A stretch of 64,000 nt of DNA from Nageia nagi (GCA_050084985.1 JBITNC010000001.1:1550001-1614000), one strand, 5' to 3'. Positions 22,214-35,099 are shown, counted from the first letter of the stretch. Program-made: numbers and translations. The notes: generated by a model from the letters alone, not told the origin.

Positions 22214-22900
22214 GCTGATAAGAGGACCAAAAATCATGTCTCTTAATTGCACAAATTGAGATTTTGCCATTGATTTTGTGAATATATCTACCACTTAATC
22301 TTGGTTTGGACAATACCTAAATTTTCACTATCCCTTTCTCCACCAAGTCCTTGATGAAATGAGTATTCAAATCAAAGTGCTTTATTTTGGAATGATGGAG
22401 AGGGTTTTGTACCAACTTGATGGCATTTTTATTATCATAAAAAATTATTTTTGCTTGTGTTTGCTCCTCTCCAATCTCCTTCAACACCTTCCTCAACCAT
22501 AGTTCTTATGTTGAAGCACTTATTACTACTACATATTCAACTTTAGTACTTGAAAGAGCTACAATAGATTATTTTTTGGAGCTACATGATATCAAACTTG
22601 ATCCAAGAGAGAAGCAATTTTCACTTGTGCTCTTTCTATCATCCAAATCACTACCCCAATCACTATCATTGAAAGCTGTGAGTTGAAGCTTGGAATTACA
22701 TGTATAATGTATTCCATATTTTATTGTTCCCTTCACATATTTGAGTATTCTCTTTGCTTCTTTGAGGTGTATAACTAATGGATCACTCATGTATCTTACA
22801 ACCAAAGATACACTACATTGCAAATCTAGTCTTGGGTTTGTTAGAAATATGAGGCTTCCAATAATGCTTCTATATTTTTTCTTATTCACCTTTGGTTCTC
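22214..22900 (-). pseudogene. Copia RNase H remnant
   Basis: The open piece 22569-22889 has YRSIIGSLIFLTNPRLDLQC, VVRYMSDP, AKRILKYVKGTIKYGI and AFNDSDWGSDLDDRKSTSEN. This is the junction of copia RT and RNase H (Y...VG.L.YL...RPDI...V....R.M..P...H..A.KR.LRYL.GT..YG.......DSDWAGD...RKSTSG). The catalytic DSDW is kept. The C-terminal part down to the PPT, including an IFTK-like segment and a FGPLISKGE ending, is frameshifted. RNase H removes template RNA after reverse transcription. Confidence 0.9.
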
Positions 22901-23890
22901 CATATTCTTTTCAAAGATGTTCTCCATGGGATATAGGTGTTAAAATAGGTGTACAATTATCCATATTGAATAATTTTAACATGTCTCTTACATATTTGGA
23001 TTGAGATGCAAAGATTTTATCTTGTGTTTGATGCATCTCCAAGCCAAAAAGAAGCTCATCAAACCAAGATCCTTCATTTCAAACTCAGCCATCATATGAG
23101 TTTTTAAAGCTACATTCCTTTTGTTACTACTACCCATGAATATCAAATCATTTACATACAAGCAAATAATCAAAATATCAGTACCATTTTTCTTTAAATA
23201 CAAGGTAGGTTCACTTATACTTCTTTAAAAACCCACCCTTTTGAAGTATCCATCAAGTCTTGTATACCAATCTCTTGGAGCTTGCTTTAACCTATATAGA
23301 GCCTTTTTGAGCTTGTATACATGGTCTTGTTTTTTGGAAACCTCAAAGCCTTGAGGTTGTGATACATACACCTCTTCATTTATGTATCCATTTAAAAATG
23401 CACTCTTCACATCCATATGTTGGACTATCCAACTTTTGCTTGCAACCAATGAAAGTACCAATCTAATTATTTTTTGTATAACAACTAGTGCAAATATTTC
23501 TTCAAAATCCAATCCACATTATTGAGTGAATCCTTTTTCCACTAGCCTTGCTTTGTATCTTTCAACACTCCCATCACTCTTTCATTTTTTTTGTACACCC
23601 ATTTTGAACCGACCATTTTCTTACATTTGGGCAACTCACAAAGTTCCCAAGTATTGTTCCTTTCAATAGCATCAATCTCTTCTTCCATAAATTACATCCA
23701 AACACCATAAGAACAAGCTTCTTCATAACAAGATGGCTCAATAATAGTACTATTTACAATAGGGATAGAATTTGAAATGTAATAAAGTGCATAGTTTACC
23801 ATTTCACCTTTGGGCTCTCCATTGTCTTCATCTCCATACATTTGAATTCTCTCCAATCTTGCAACTAAATTTTGCATTTCTTGAGTTTGG
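22900..23890 (-). pseudogene. Copia reverse transcriptase remnant
   Basis: 23225-23512 reads FAPVV-like 'FALVV', then LVLSLVASKSWIVQHMDVKS, AFLNGYINEEVYVSQPQGFE, KKALYRLKQAPRDWY. This is the copia RT core, with the Asp of MDVKSAFLNG intact. 22988-23203 carries LYVNDLIFMGS, so the YVDD box has become YVND and one catalytic Asp is lost, and LMSFFLAW (family LG.L.YFLG.E). The upstream part (23692-23877) covers the RT N-terminal region. The amino-acid loss alone would inactivate the enzyme. Confidence 0.92.
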
Positions 23891-24399
23891 CTTCTTGTAA
23901 TTCTCTACATGGTGCGGCCACCTATAATTTGAATTTTTGAATGGTCCTTCAACCATCTCTTTCTTTTATTGCCTTTGTTCAACAATCTTGCATTGGGTGA
24001 ACTTGGTGCACTTACACATTTTGGTATAGTAGTGGAGCTACTTGATCTTGGTGAGCTTGGAGCACTTAAACTTGGTGGCTATCCTTCAATTTTATTTCTC
24101 AAAACATGGCTAGGTTCCTCTTTTGCTACTTATTTCTTCTCCAAACTCTCTTCTTCAAGCACACTCTATCATAATTTTTTATTACTGTATTCTCCCCTTT
24201 CATTAAAAATTACATCTCTTGATAAATTGTTTTGTGGATCTTGGGATTATATAATTTGTAGACTTTTGAATGCTCATAATATCATATAAATACACAAGGA
24301 TCAAATTTTGCATCCAACATCCTCCTATTTTCATCATTAATGTGCACCTATGCATGACACCTAAACACTCTCAAGTGTTCCAAATTTGATTTTCTTTCA

Positions 24400-25000
24400 A
24401 ACCAAGCTTCATAGGGGGTAGTTTTGTCCAAGCTTCTTGTCGAAGACTAGTTCAAAATGTACACTGCTATCCTTATTGCTTCAGACCAATAAATATTGGA
24501 AAAGTTTTTAATTTGCATCATGTTTCTTGTCATTTCAACAAGAGTCTTATTTTTTCTTTCTGCTACACCATTTTGCTATGGTGTGTAGGGAGAGGTACCT
24601 AATGCCATTGTCTTTCCACAACTAGAAAAATTCATTACTATAGTATTCCCATCCTCTATCACTTCTCAAACACTTCACACTATGCCCACTTTGCTTCTCA
24701 AAAAATCATTTGAATCCTTAAAACAATCAAATGCTTCATATTTTCTTGAGATTAAATAAACCCAACTCATTCTTATGAAATCATTAATGAAAGTGATAAA
24801 ATAAGAAGATTTACTAAAAATTTGACTTTGCATAGGCCCATAAATTTTAGTATGTACCAATTGGAGAGGGTGCTTAGCTCTCCATGCTTCATTTTTTTGG
24901 AAACTTACCCCTTGCTTGCTTTCCTAGTGCACACCCTTCACACATATATTTACTTTCTTCTACTTGTGGAAGCCTTCTTGCCATTTATGAAAGAGTTTTC
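24400..25000 (-). pseudogene. Copia integrase core remnant
   Basis: The piece at 24675-24860 has DLWGPM-like 'KIYGPM', then SYFITFINDFIRMSWVYLIS and KYEAFDCFK. This is the copia rve core (D..GP......G..Y...FIDD.SR..WVYFL..K.E.F..F). Below it, at about 24430-24600, GIRYLSLHT..KWCSRKKE corresponds to GI.R......P.QNGVAERKN, with the catalytic Glu region in poor condition. It lies between the pre-integrase region and RT, as expected for copia. Between 23890 and 24400 the linker has no readable domain. Confidence 0.85.
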
Positions 25001-25565
25001 AAACTCTAAAAAGTCATGTGCCCAAGTCTCATATGAAATATTTTACTCTTTTCATTAATCCCCACAAAAACATATCCACCATCTTTCTCAACAAATTTTA
25101 TAGAAAAGAGTTTATTTTTAGTTATATGAATAGTAGTCACAAGTCTCTCAACATGATTTTTATCATATATCTTCCATATTCTATCTTCAAATACCAATTT
25201 GTAATTCTTTTCCAACATGTTGCCAATGCTTAATAAACTCTATTTTAAATCCAAAGTGTAGGAAATGTTCTTTACTTTCATGATTTATTTCTTTATCATA
25301 ACTTGCATCTCTCCTTTGCCAACAATCTCTAATCTCTTCTCATCTCTCAATCTCACACTAGATTTATAAGAGTAGTCAATTGAGGAGAGCAAAGATTTCT
25401 CACTGATCATGTGATTTGAGTACCATTATCCAATAGACAAGTCTCATCCTCAAGTTTTTGAGAATATTTCATTGATAGGAATAATTACTCTTCACCATAA
25501 CCATGCTCTTCCTCTCCATAATTTACTACTTTACTTTCATGTGCTTACTTCATTCTGCATTCATA
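25000..25565 (-). pseudogene. Copia protease and gag-pre-integrase remnant
   Basis: Near 25390-25450 the minus strand gives CLLDNGTQIT, matching the copia protease active site (W.LDSG.S.HM) with Ser/Thr changed to Asn. At 25006-25218 an open piece reads YKLVFEDRIWKIYD and KIFHMRLGHMTF, the gag-pre-integrase zinc region (LWH.RLGH......L). The CEGCALGK-like HHCC finger continues at about 24930. Tat-2 starts at 25571, just upstream of the protease. Confidence 0.85.
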
Positions 25566-25570
25566 CTCAA
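25566..25570. repeat. Target site duplication of Tat-2, left (CTCAA)
   Basis: CTCAA precedes TGTATGC. An identical CTCAA follows the right LTR at 42363-42367. Confidence 0.85.
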
Positions 25571-26310
25571 TGTATGCAAATAAAAACTCCCCTTTCGTAG
25601 GTTGACTCAAATTATAAACTAGAAGGAGTTTATGTAGGAAAGACAATGTCCTATATGCACAAACTCAAAATACAAACACATGTTAGAACATAAAGGAGGC
25701 TTGTACAAGCCTTAATTCTAACATGGACACAAACTCAAGTAAAACATCATAAAAATGACTAAGGTGATGTTTAGAAATACCATTATATACTGGATCCCAA
25801 TGGTTGAGGATGAATAATGATTGATAAAGCTGATTAGATCATGAAAATGACCTCAAAATCCTCCAAAATTATATTTTCTGATGAAACACATCGATCCTAT
25901 GCATTTTTTGAGAAACACACCTATGTTTCTAGAAATGCAATGATCCTATGTGTTTCCTAACTATAAAAACATAAGGAATTTCCATGTTTTGCAACTTGCA
26001 AATAGAAAATAAAAATTAAAAGTTAGATTCATGATGAAATGATGAAAGGTAGCTACTATAAAGATAGAACATAATAGGGGTTTGAGAATATCCAATTGGT
26101 ATGCTCAAGGTCTAACTATAGGAACAATCAAAGCTCCAAGGCCTCAAGATACTTCAAGAAGATGCAAGGGTGTCCCATGTTTTCTTTCTAAAAATGTGAG
26201 GGGGAGTAATACATTTATACCTATTTGTAGAGAAAATGCATTGACCTTAAGTGTTTCAAGCGATTTGGCATGAAAAATGCCTTGACCCTAGGCATTTCTA
26301 ACAAATTTTT
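25571..26310 (-). repeat. Tat-2 3' LTR, incomplete
   Basis: 25571-26160 aligns with 40384-40972 (TGTATGCAAATAAAAA.TCCCC, ACATGTTAGAACATAAAGGA, CCTCAAAATCCTCCAAAA, TTCATGATGAAAT.ATGAAAGG). Beyond that the copies diverge. 26190-26300 still holds LTR-like AATGCATTGACC/CTAGGCATTTCT phrases. The expected U3, with its tandem repeats, and a PPT are missing, so this LTR lost its upstream part. Confidence 0.75.
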
Positions 26311-26329
26311 TTTTTTTATGATTTTTGGT

Positions 26330-27460
26330 AGGTTGATGAGTAGGTTGCAATGCGACATCGCTTCATGTCAATCTAGTACTTGATATATAGGATGATGGGG
26401 GATGAGGACTAAGATTGGTTGTACCTAGTTGGGATCAAATATGCTAGGATGATGGATCCCATGACATGTGATAGCTAGTACTTAATTGCATTAATGGAGA
26501 GGTGGGATGCCTCCACCAACACTTTCTTACTTCTAACTAGAGAGTGTACCATCACTCTTGAGGACATCTGAAGGATATTTAAGATCCCAATCAAGGGTGA
26601 GCCTATTGTAGGGATAGGAACATGTGTCAATTGGTAGGTGGCCTTAGTAGCATTGCTAGGGGCTAATTTTTGGCATCTCTATTGGGGGATGGGCGAGTTT
26701 GATTACAAGGTTGCATATAGAGATGGCATTTGTGAGCCTTGATATGTGTTTACAATGGTGATCATCACTACACATATCTATCTAGACTCTTATGGGATAC
26801 TCTTTCCTTGAAATTTATGTGATGTAGTGTGTAGGATGCATGAGGATGGGATAGTGTTTACATGGGGACTAGCACTAATTGCTTTGGTCTACAAGGCATT
26901 GGCAAAGATAAGACTCCATCATCAATGAGGGATGGCATGCTCTATCTTGGGATGGTGGAGATGGAGGAGGAGATGGTGGTGGAGATGGTGTGGACCATGT
27001 ATGTGGGATGAGTTATGGTGGTGGTGACTAAGGGATGGGTGTCATAGTGATGGATCCTCTTGCAAGGTAGGAGGGAGGATACTTGGTAGCCACTTGTATG
27101 AGGATAGCTTAGCTAGAGGGAGAGTTATCGATATCATAGCTGCAAATTGCTACACTAGAGCATACTATAGCATAGTAATAAATTTTTGCACTAGAGAAGA
27201 CTATGTATAGGTAGACTCATTACCTTAGGGAGGTGATCAAGAGGGTGATAGCATATGAAGAGGAGTTTGGGAGGTTTTAGCATCCCATTCTAGCTCTATC
27301 AAGTCGATCTTGAATAGCCATGAGTAAGGGGACTCATCAGATGTCAACAGCATCATAGGGCTCACACTACCATTTGAGGCACTCAAGTCAATCACACCAT
27401 CCTTCGATTTGACCATCTAACTCACACCATTCAAGGAGACATGGTTGAGCTAGGAGATGT
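26330..27460 (+). pseudogene. Plant mobile domain (PMD) remnant, antisense to Tat-2
   Basis: On the plus strand near 26490-26610: MERWDASTNTFLLLTRECTI, TLEDI, RIFKIPIKGEPIVG. This fits the PMD (aminotransferase-like, MAIN/MAIL1-type) signature of WRPETHTFH.P.GE.T.TL.DV....GLP..G.PV.G. Then come LLGANFWHLYWGMGEFDYK, HIYLDSYGILFP and DGIVFTWGLALIALVYKAL, matching the later PMD blocks ending in WG.AALA.LY..L. Many TAG/TGA stops interrupt it. PMD proteins occur both as host genes acting in silencing and inside transposons. Here the position between pol and LTR, antisense, points to the transposon version. Function inferred from family only. Confidence 0.65.
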
Positions 27461-30400
27461 ATGTGTTTGAGTTGTATGATGTATTATGTGTACTTATTGA
27501 TGTATATATGTATATATTTTTTATGGCTAGGAGACCATTTTTGATGTATATATGCGTTCATGTTTTGATGTATGTATATGTTATTTATGAGGTATGGTGT
27601 TATTGTTTTCATGATGTTTATATGATTTAGATATTTTTATATGTGATGTTTATGTGGATGTGTTTATGTTTACTATAATATGGATGATGTTGTGATGGAT
27701 GCAATGCAAGCTTTATGTTTGAATTTCATGTATGCAATGCATTTTTTTACATGTATGAGGTATATTTATGATATGTGCAATGTTGTAAATTTGAATGTTT
27801 GTCTATACAATGGATGGAAAATAAACATGCATGGATAACCACATTCACAAATGATATAATAAAGATAGAAATAATGGACAAAATGATAACAAAGTGATAA
27901 TGATAACAAGATGAAATTAAACACTTAAAGGACAAAAAGATGAAAAAATTGTAAAATGATAATAACAAAACTATCATCATAAAAGAAACAATTGATAATG
28001 AAAATAAAAGGAAAATAGAAGAACGAATAAGATATTCAAAATTGAACAAGATACAGATAAAAATTTGATCACACATGGATAAAAATTGATAAATGAAGGA
28101 TTAAACAAATATTGTTACAAGATAAACACTCATTAAAAAGGAAAAAGAAAATAGAAAAAAGAAAATAATAAACAAATAAGTGATCATGCACTAAACAAAT
28201 GCACAATTAAAACAATGTAAGAAGGGGCCTAAGAGGCATGAAATTCATGATAAAAGATTAACCATCACAACACACTCAAAATGTAAATTTAAGTGAATCA
28301 AAATAGAAGATGACAATATTGATTTAAACATGTTACAAAAATGCAACTAAAATGAACCAAAATAAAATTGTCAATTTTAAGAGTTTTGAAAAAGTTAAAA
28401 ATGACCAACTTTGACACTCAAAAACAAGCAATCACCATGCAAGTTTACAAACCAAATTTGATGATATGATAGATGGATGAAAACTCTTACTGTAGGAAAA
28501 GATAGTTTGAAAAATGGAAGTCATTTGACTTATTTTCTAATCAAAAACCAAAGCCAATTTTAACTTTGTGAAAAACCTTTAGTGATCACTAAAAGTGCAC
28601 CATTATAAGAGGCCTTGAAAACAACTTACAAACTAGGTTATAAAACTTGACAATCCAACTATATTTACAACAATGGAGGATGAGAAAAATACAGATCAAA
28701 AAACAAATAACATTTGATATTCCAAAATGACAACTCAGATATCCAATTTTTATAAGGGTCAAGTTTCGGGACCTTAGGTCCTAAAACAAAATGGACATGG
28801 ACATGGTTACAAAGCAAGATGAAATGACTTATTAAGGCATCATAATACAAATTAAGGCAAAATAAAGCCAAATTGGAAGGTAAAATGATCAAGTGACTCA
28901 AATCGACCTAGGGTAAAAAAGTGATCAAAGTGACTAAGTAGCCTACTTGGAAAGGTAAAAGAAGGTATCTAGGACAATGAAAACATAATTAAGGTATGGA
29001 ATGTGACCACATTTAGAAATATGGACTAAACAAAATAAGTTGCATAGGAAACTAACATGGTTAAGCAAGTTTTTGAAAGCCAAACGAAAGCCAAAAAGTT
29101 CAAAATATTAAAAAGTATGAAGTGTAAATTTCAACAAAGTGAGATAAAATGACTTAAATTTTGGCATAATCAAACATAAAATAGATCAAATAAGGTCAAA
29201 AACTAAATAAAATTAAAAAAATAAATGTGAAAATGGATTTGGGTCTGACTTCCATCTTAATGTGTAGAATGAGATTGTTTACTGAATAACTTTCAGATTG
29301 ATTTTAAGAAATGTCATTCAATGGTCCCAACATGATGAATTAAATGAGAAAATGATTTTGGATAGTGATGTGGCAATATAAAAATTACATGATTTGAAAA
29401 TGGACAAGAAGTGAAGACCAATTTCCAACTTAATGTGTTGGACATATACTAGCTCCATATCGAACTAGGTATAAGAGATTCATTCAATAGCCAAGACCAT
29501 AAGTGACAATACATATGTAAGTGATGACAAAGAAAATATGTATGAATATATATCTAAATTGTATGTGTAAAAAGGAGAGGAGTGACTAGTGATTCCCATG
29601 CATTCAAAAAAAGGTAGGATGACATCAAAAGGTGGGAAGTCACAATGTATCGACTCCAAATGTACTGATCTAAAAGTGATGAAACAATATGAGTGATAGA
29701 GGGAGAGATTATTAAACTACTTTATATATATTTTTAAATCCTTCCATAATTTTAAGATGACACAAATGGCAGATTACAATTGATAGCAAATGCAAGACTC
29801 TACTTTTGGATTTTAAAATTTGTTTATTTGTTTTTGTATTTTTTTGCATGTGAGAGGTGTTAACTCATCTCATAATTATTTATTTATTATTTTTTAATTA
29901 TAAAATAGAAAACAAATGGTGATAAAGCAAATAAATGATTAAGATAATTTGATTGATGAAATGATAAAACAAACTATGGATAAGAAGATACATCAACTAC
30001 CTAACAAATGATAAACACAAAAGATTGAATCAAAGACTAATACAATTACATTCCAACCAAATCGATAAGAATTAGAAGGAAGGAAAACATATGCAATTAT
30101 ATTAATTAAATTCCATAGATACAATAAGAAAAAATGTATATAGATAAGAAATATAACAATTCCATTGATAAGCTCAAGTGGATAGCCAAATGAAAAATAG
30201 AGACAAGCATAAAGCTAAAGACTATACTGAATCATCAACAAGATTAGGAGAATTGGAACTAGAGCTCTCAAGTTCAGAGGTAGGTGAGCTTGGAGGGTTG
30301 ATAGGTGAGCTCAATTGATTTAATAGGGCCACACACATGATCAGTGAGAATCAATATTGGATATCAAAATATGGATAAAATACCCATTGATTATTCTCCA

Positions 30401-32440
30401 AAACTAGTTGCATTTGAAAGGTAGATTCCCAATGAAGGTCATGTCACCAAATTATGTATGCAATAGTGAATGAGTGGTAGCACTCTTGAGGATGCAACAT
30501 AAAAGGACCCATCAAATCCAAGAAGTAGAATACCAACATATCCCATAGATAGTACATGATTACCTTCCATGTCTAGTTTGAGCAATAGATAATGTCTGTG
30601 ATAAGATGTAGATGGTATGCATCATCTAATCGATGAATGAATAAAGTCACATATCAATGATGGAAGCAATCTATCCAAATAAAAATAAATTTTTGATGAA
30701 GATTGATCCATAATGAATTTAAAGAATGATGAATGGCACAACCATAAATGTGATCATGTAGAACCTCCTGAGGGAGGTCAACATCAAGACCATTGAAGAG
30801 GAATTGGTTCATGATCGAGATGGGATAGAAGAAAGAGGGAGAAGAATGATACAGAATGTCAAGAAAATGGAAAAGTTTCTTGAGAATGAATAAATATGGA
30901 GATAGAGGCCATATGATGAAAGAAAAAGATAAAGGCACACCAAATGATCTAGATCATTAATCGTAAGTGAAAATGAATGATGCAAATCAAACAATAGTAA
31001 TGCAAAAGATTAACAAGATAAGACACTTGACTATTTGATTGAATGATCAATTAAAATAAAAATACATTCACATGAACATGTATGTATGATAAGAAATAAA
31101 TATTTTTATATTAAAAAGCAAAGCAAGATTCCCATTGATAAGCTTATATGGGTGACAAGTGCAAAAAGAAATATTCCCACTAACAAGCCCAGTAGGTAAC
31201 CACTATGATGCATTTAGCACATGATTAGGTGACTAGACATCTAATTCACATGAGCTAGCATCATCTAAAGAGCTAGAATCACATAGATCCAGTTGATGCA
31301 GCAATTGATGAGATAGTGGCAAAAAATGATACAAGAAGGAGCAACAATGATGAAGCATTCTATCTTCACCATGTTGGATGATGCAAAATGCATAGCTAGA
31401 TGACCACTATAGATGATGAACATGTATCACCTAAGCAATAGTGATAAGCTCAAAGTACTCTCACATATGCAAAGGTGGTGGACTGATGTAGCATGCTAAC
31501 TATAATAGGAAGGGATTAAATAGGTTGTACACCATGACATGCCATGTCCAATTGGGATGATACAGCAATAATAGAAAAATGTGAACATGATTGGCATGTT
31601 TGAGATAGAGAATCATGAAAATCTCAAAGCAATTTTTAAGCTACACATGAATAAAGGTGATTCATTATCATAATAGGGACTCAAGAGCAAAATAGAAGTA
31701 CTAGACTAGAAAGTCATGATATCCATAGTAGACTATGGCATCTTGAATCTCACTCAGGATAGTAAGAAAGTGAGAGGAATCCATAGATAATTAAGGACAA
31801 AAATAGAATGCTTAATGAAAAGGAAATATGAAATAAGCCATGATAAACAACAAAGGTTGCATGGGATTATATGCAATCTAAGGTATGTGGAATGGTTAAT
31901 TGATAATGATGGTGATAACAAGGGACCATGAACAATGAGTGATTGGGATGAGGGATTCATGGGGACACAAATATTACATTTACATGTAGGTTTAAACAAC
32001 TATGGTTTGAATGGTCAAAAGGAGAAATGAAAAAGACATTAACATGGTATGGGCTAAAAAGGACTAAAGGGGATAGACTATGGACATGTAATAGCTGGAT
32101 AAGGGTTTAATGATGATAACAATTATGGAGACATGTAAAGGACATAATGAGGGAAAGATGCATGATGATGCAAATGGGCATGTGAAACTTAATGAGGATT
32201 TTACACATGGCAACACTATGAAGGAATAGAATATGATGGCAAATAGATCTATGGCAACTAAATGGATGGAAGATATGGAATCATGGTGGGCACATTATGT
32301 GATCTTTCCTATTTATCATAACTTATTAAATAGGATGAAAAGAACCTGAACAAAAAGATAAATAGACTAATCAAACATGGATTCCAAGAAATAGGAAACC
32401 CATGTCGATGAGATAACAAATGATGAGGGCATAAGCATGT
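27461..32440. other. Tat-2 spacer, purine-rich on the plus strand, no recognisable gene
   Basis: It begins with GATGTATATATG-type repeats (27490-27760). From about 27830 to 32400 the plus strand is strongly A/G-rich with AT-rich runs. Open frames on either strand (for example minus 27747-28076, 30654-30938) carry no domain I know. Loosely similar phrases (CATTGATAAGCT...) at 30170 and 31130 hint at a duplicated segment. It may be an intron or non-coding body of the antisense gene, but I cannot support a gene here. Confidence 0.45.
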
Positions 32441-32479
32441 GAGGACATCTTATGAGTGCCAACTAGGAAATAGAGACAT

Positions 32480-33065
32480 TGATGGACATTGAGAATGCCC
32501 ACCTACAAGAAGAACTCACCAAGATGCAGGTAAATATCAGGGTGCTAGAACACTATTATGACATGAATCAATGACACAAAATGGTTTATGAATAGTCATG
32601 TAACATACTTATGGTGGAATGAAATGAACTGCTAGCAAAGTTAGATGAACTACTAGTAGAGCAAAAAAAACTACTAGTAGAGTGGAACAAACTATTAGCA
32701 AAGTAGCATGAACTACTAGCAAAGTAGGATGAACTTCTAGATAAGAAAATTAAGTGAGAGAAAGAGACCTAGGAGATGATAAAGAAGATACAACAAGAGG
32801 CTAGCAATTTTTATATTGGGCTCAATGAAATAGAGAGAAATGGAGGAGAAGGGCACTCATGTATGAGAATATCCTTTACCACCATGGGAATCACATTCCC
32901 AAGGCAATGATAGATTCCTTGAGAGAAAAAGAAGCAGTGGATGGGATTGAAACATCTTAAGTTCAATCAAGGTAATTTGTGGGTCCTAAGGTCAAGGAAA
33001 GCTCGTCAGAAGAACTGACATAGATTAACAAAGAAGGAAGACAATTCATAGGACTAAATGAGGTG
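32480..33065 (+). pseudogene. Coiled-coil ORF remnant with heptad repeats, antisense to Tat-2
   Basis: The plus-strand frame reads MDIENAHLQEELTKMQVNIR, then ELLAKLDELLVEQKKLLVE-type heptads, then EMIKKIQQEASNFYIGLNEI. Six 21-bp units at 32626-32751 encode successive seven-residue blocks, so the DNA repeat and the coiled-coil period agree. Stops are TAG or TGA where Gln or Trp fits the repeat. It may be the 3' part of the antisense PMD gene, since plant PMD genes in transposons often end in low-complexity or coiled regions, but no link across 5 kb is shown. Confidence 0.5.
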
Positions 33066-33169
33066 TTCTATAACATGGAACAATGAATGAAACACTATAT
33101 ATGGATGAATGTACACATTCACCATCATACTAATGTACATCCATAAAATAAATGAATAAAAAAGAAAAA

Positions 33170-33240
33170 ATTTTGTTGCATTCAAAATGTGTTTTTATTT
33201 TTTATTTTTTTTTTTTTTTTTATTTGAATGTGGTGATTTT
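33170..33240. repeat. Poly(T) tract
   Basis: About 28 T with one or two interruptions at 33197-33222, between the antisense remnant and the end of integrase. Nothing else is seen here. Confidence 0.7.
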
Positions 33241-34400
33241 ATCTAGGTGTAAAAAGGTTGGAGGTGAATGATGCTAATTGGTTCAAGATCTTCAATACCA
33301 TCCAAGGTTGCCAATTTGTATGCTTTGAAATCATATTTGCTCAAGACAATGTAAGGACCTAACTAATTAGGTGCAAATTTTTCTCTTTCAATTCTCGATT
33401 AACTAATGACCTATTGATTTTCTTTAAGAACAAGATCGCTAATTTTGAAATTGTCATAATGTACCTTTTTTGTATATGCTCTTTTGATACATTCTTGATA
33501 AACTCTTAGATGTTGAAGGGAATTTATATGTTTTTCATCAAGTAAATCAAATTGTGTTGATCTCTCTTGGTGGTATATAGTATCATTAATGAATTATTGT
33601 AATGATATATGGAGGGATGGGATTTCAAGTTCAAGTGGTAAGATAGATTCAGCATCATAAACTAATGAAAAAGGTGTAGCTCTAGTAGGTGTTTGAATGC
33701 TTATTATATAAGCCCATAGTGCATAGGGAAGTTTAGTATGCCAATATCGTTGTGATTCTTCAACAAATTTTGAAGAACTTTGACAATTGTTTTAGTAGAA
33801 GATTTGGCTTTTCCATTAGCTTGAGGGTAATAAGGTGTGGAGAAACTTAATTGAATATGATACTTATCACATGAATCTTGAACATCCTTATTTTTAAAAG
33901 GGATTCCATTATCCATGATTAATTTAGAAGGGATTCCAAATCTGTAAATAATATTGGTCTCAATGAACTCCATAATTTTAAGTTCTTTGATTTTAATTAA
34001 GGGTATGGCTTCTACCCACTTGGTAAAATATTTAGTTGTAGTGATAATGAATTTATGTCCTTGTGAAGAATGGGGTTACACTTGGCCAACAAGATCTAAT
34101 CCCTATTATGGAAATGGCCATATAGTTGTAACAAGTTGTAAATCTTGAGAAGGAAGGTGGTGAAGGTTGGCAAATTGTTGACATTTAACACATTTTTTAA
34201 CATATAAAATACAATCCTTTTCAAGGGTTGGTAAAAAGCATCCCATCCTTAATAAACATTTTGAAACTACTATGCCACTAAAATGGCCACCACATGTACC
34301 ATCATGTGCTTAAAATAATGCAAGGGGAAATTCATTAGGTTCAAGACATCTTAAAAGGATGCCTTCATAGCCACATTTATAAAGGATGTCCCCTAACAAT
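33240..34400 (-). pseudogene. Tat-2 integrase remnant
   Basis: The zinc-binding region at 34130-34250 reads GCFLPTLEKDCILYVKKCVK, then CQQFANLHH (HHCC type). The core at 33704-33973 reads YRFGIPSKLIMDNGIPFKNK, then STPYYPQANGKAKSSTKTIV. The second Asp is kept in IMDNG. The third catalytic position (expected Glu in GQAEASNK) reads Lys, so activity is lost. The C-terminal end, with ARRVRSF.VGDLVL-like traces, reaches about 33250. It follows the archaeal-type RNase H. Confidence 0.9.
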
Positions 34401-34729
34401 GTGTATTTAATACATTTCTATTTGAAGTTTTGTATTTTAGTTTTAGTCATGTCTTATGAAGTAATGCCAAGTTTTAAGAAAGTCTTTCACAAGTGTATAC
34501 CAAGGATTAACATTATCAACTTCAACTTGATTAATGATGGGTCCCACAATGTAAGAGCAATTATGCAAAGTGATGATGTGGATAGTAATCTTGTCTTGAT
34601 CATATTGGGATGGGATAAGAGAACCCAAAGAATCCATAGTGTCTACAAATCTATTGGAGGATCTTGGGGAATAATTGATAGTATATTTATCAAATTACAA
34701 AAGGAGTTTGTCAACAAGAAGTTTATATG

Positions 34730-35020
34730 TCTTTAAAATCTCATTATGGCATTGATAAGTACCAAGAACTTTATTAACAATAAGTTGAGAATCACCAATA
34801 ATTTTAATTTTCTTGAAGTTCAATTCGATTACTATTTGTAAACCAAGAATAAGAGCTTCATATTCTACCATGTTATTAGTGAAGGGAATTTAAGTTTGAA
34901 ATATAAAGGGATAGGTACCTTTTTGAGGTGTAATAAAAACAATACCCACACCACCACCTTATTTGCACTTAGATCCATCAAAGTAAAGGGTAATATCAGG
35001 TTCATCTTTGATATGAACAA
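34730..35020 (-). pseudogene. Tat-2 archaeal-type RNase H remnant
   Basis: The minus strand gives FTNNMVEYEALILGLQIVIE, then LNFKKIKIIGDSQLIVNKVL, a very clear version of the Tat-specific second RNase H (NNEAEYEALI.GL...GDS.LV..Q). It is better preserved than the copy in Tat-1. The same region also carries the preceding 'FDGSKC..GGG.GIV' block, with one Cys and Gly run recognisable at 34950-34990. Confidence 0.88.
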
Positions 35021-35099
35021 ACTCTTCATCTTCACTTAGGATAAAGATAGAATCATCATGAAGATTAAGTAACAAAGGTTGTGAATCATTTAGAGGAGC

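Noticed and set aside
33197-33222. Poly(T) as the end of a LINE or SINE on the minus strand
   Set aside because: No RT, endonuclease or Pol III boxes and no flanking duplication could be found; it lies at the integrase end of Tat-2.
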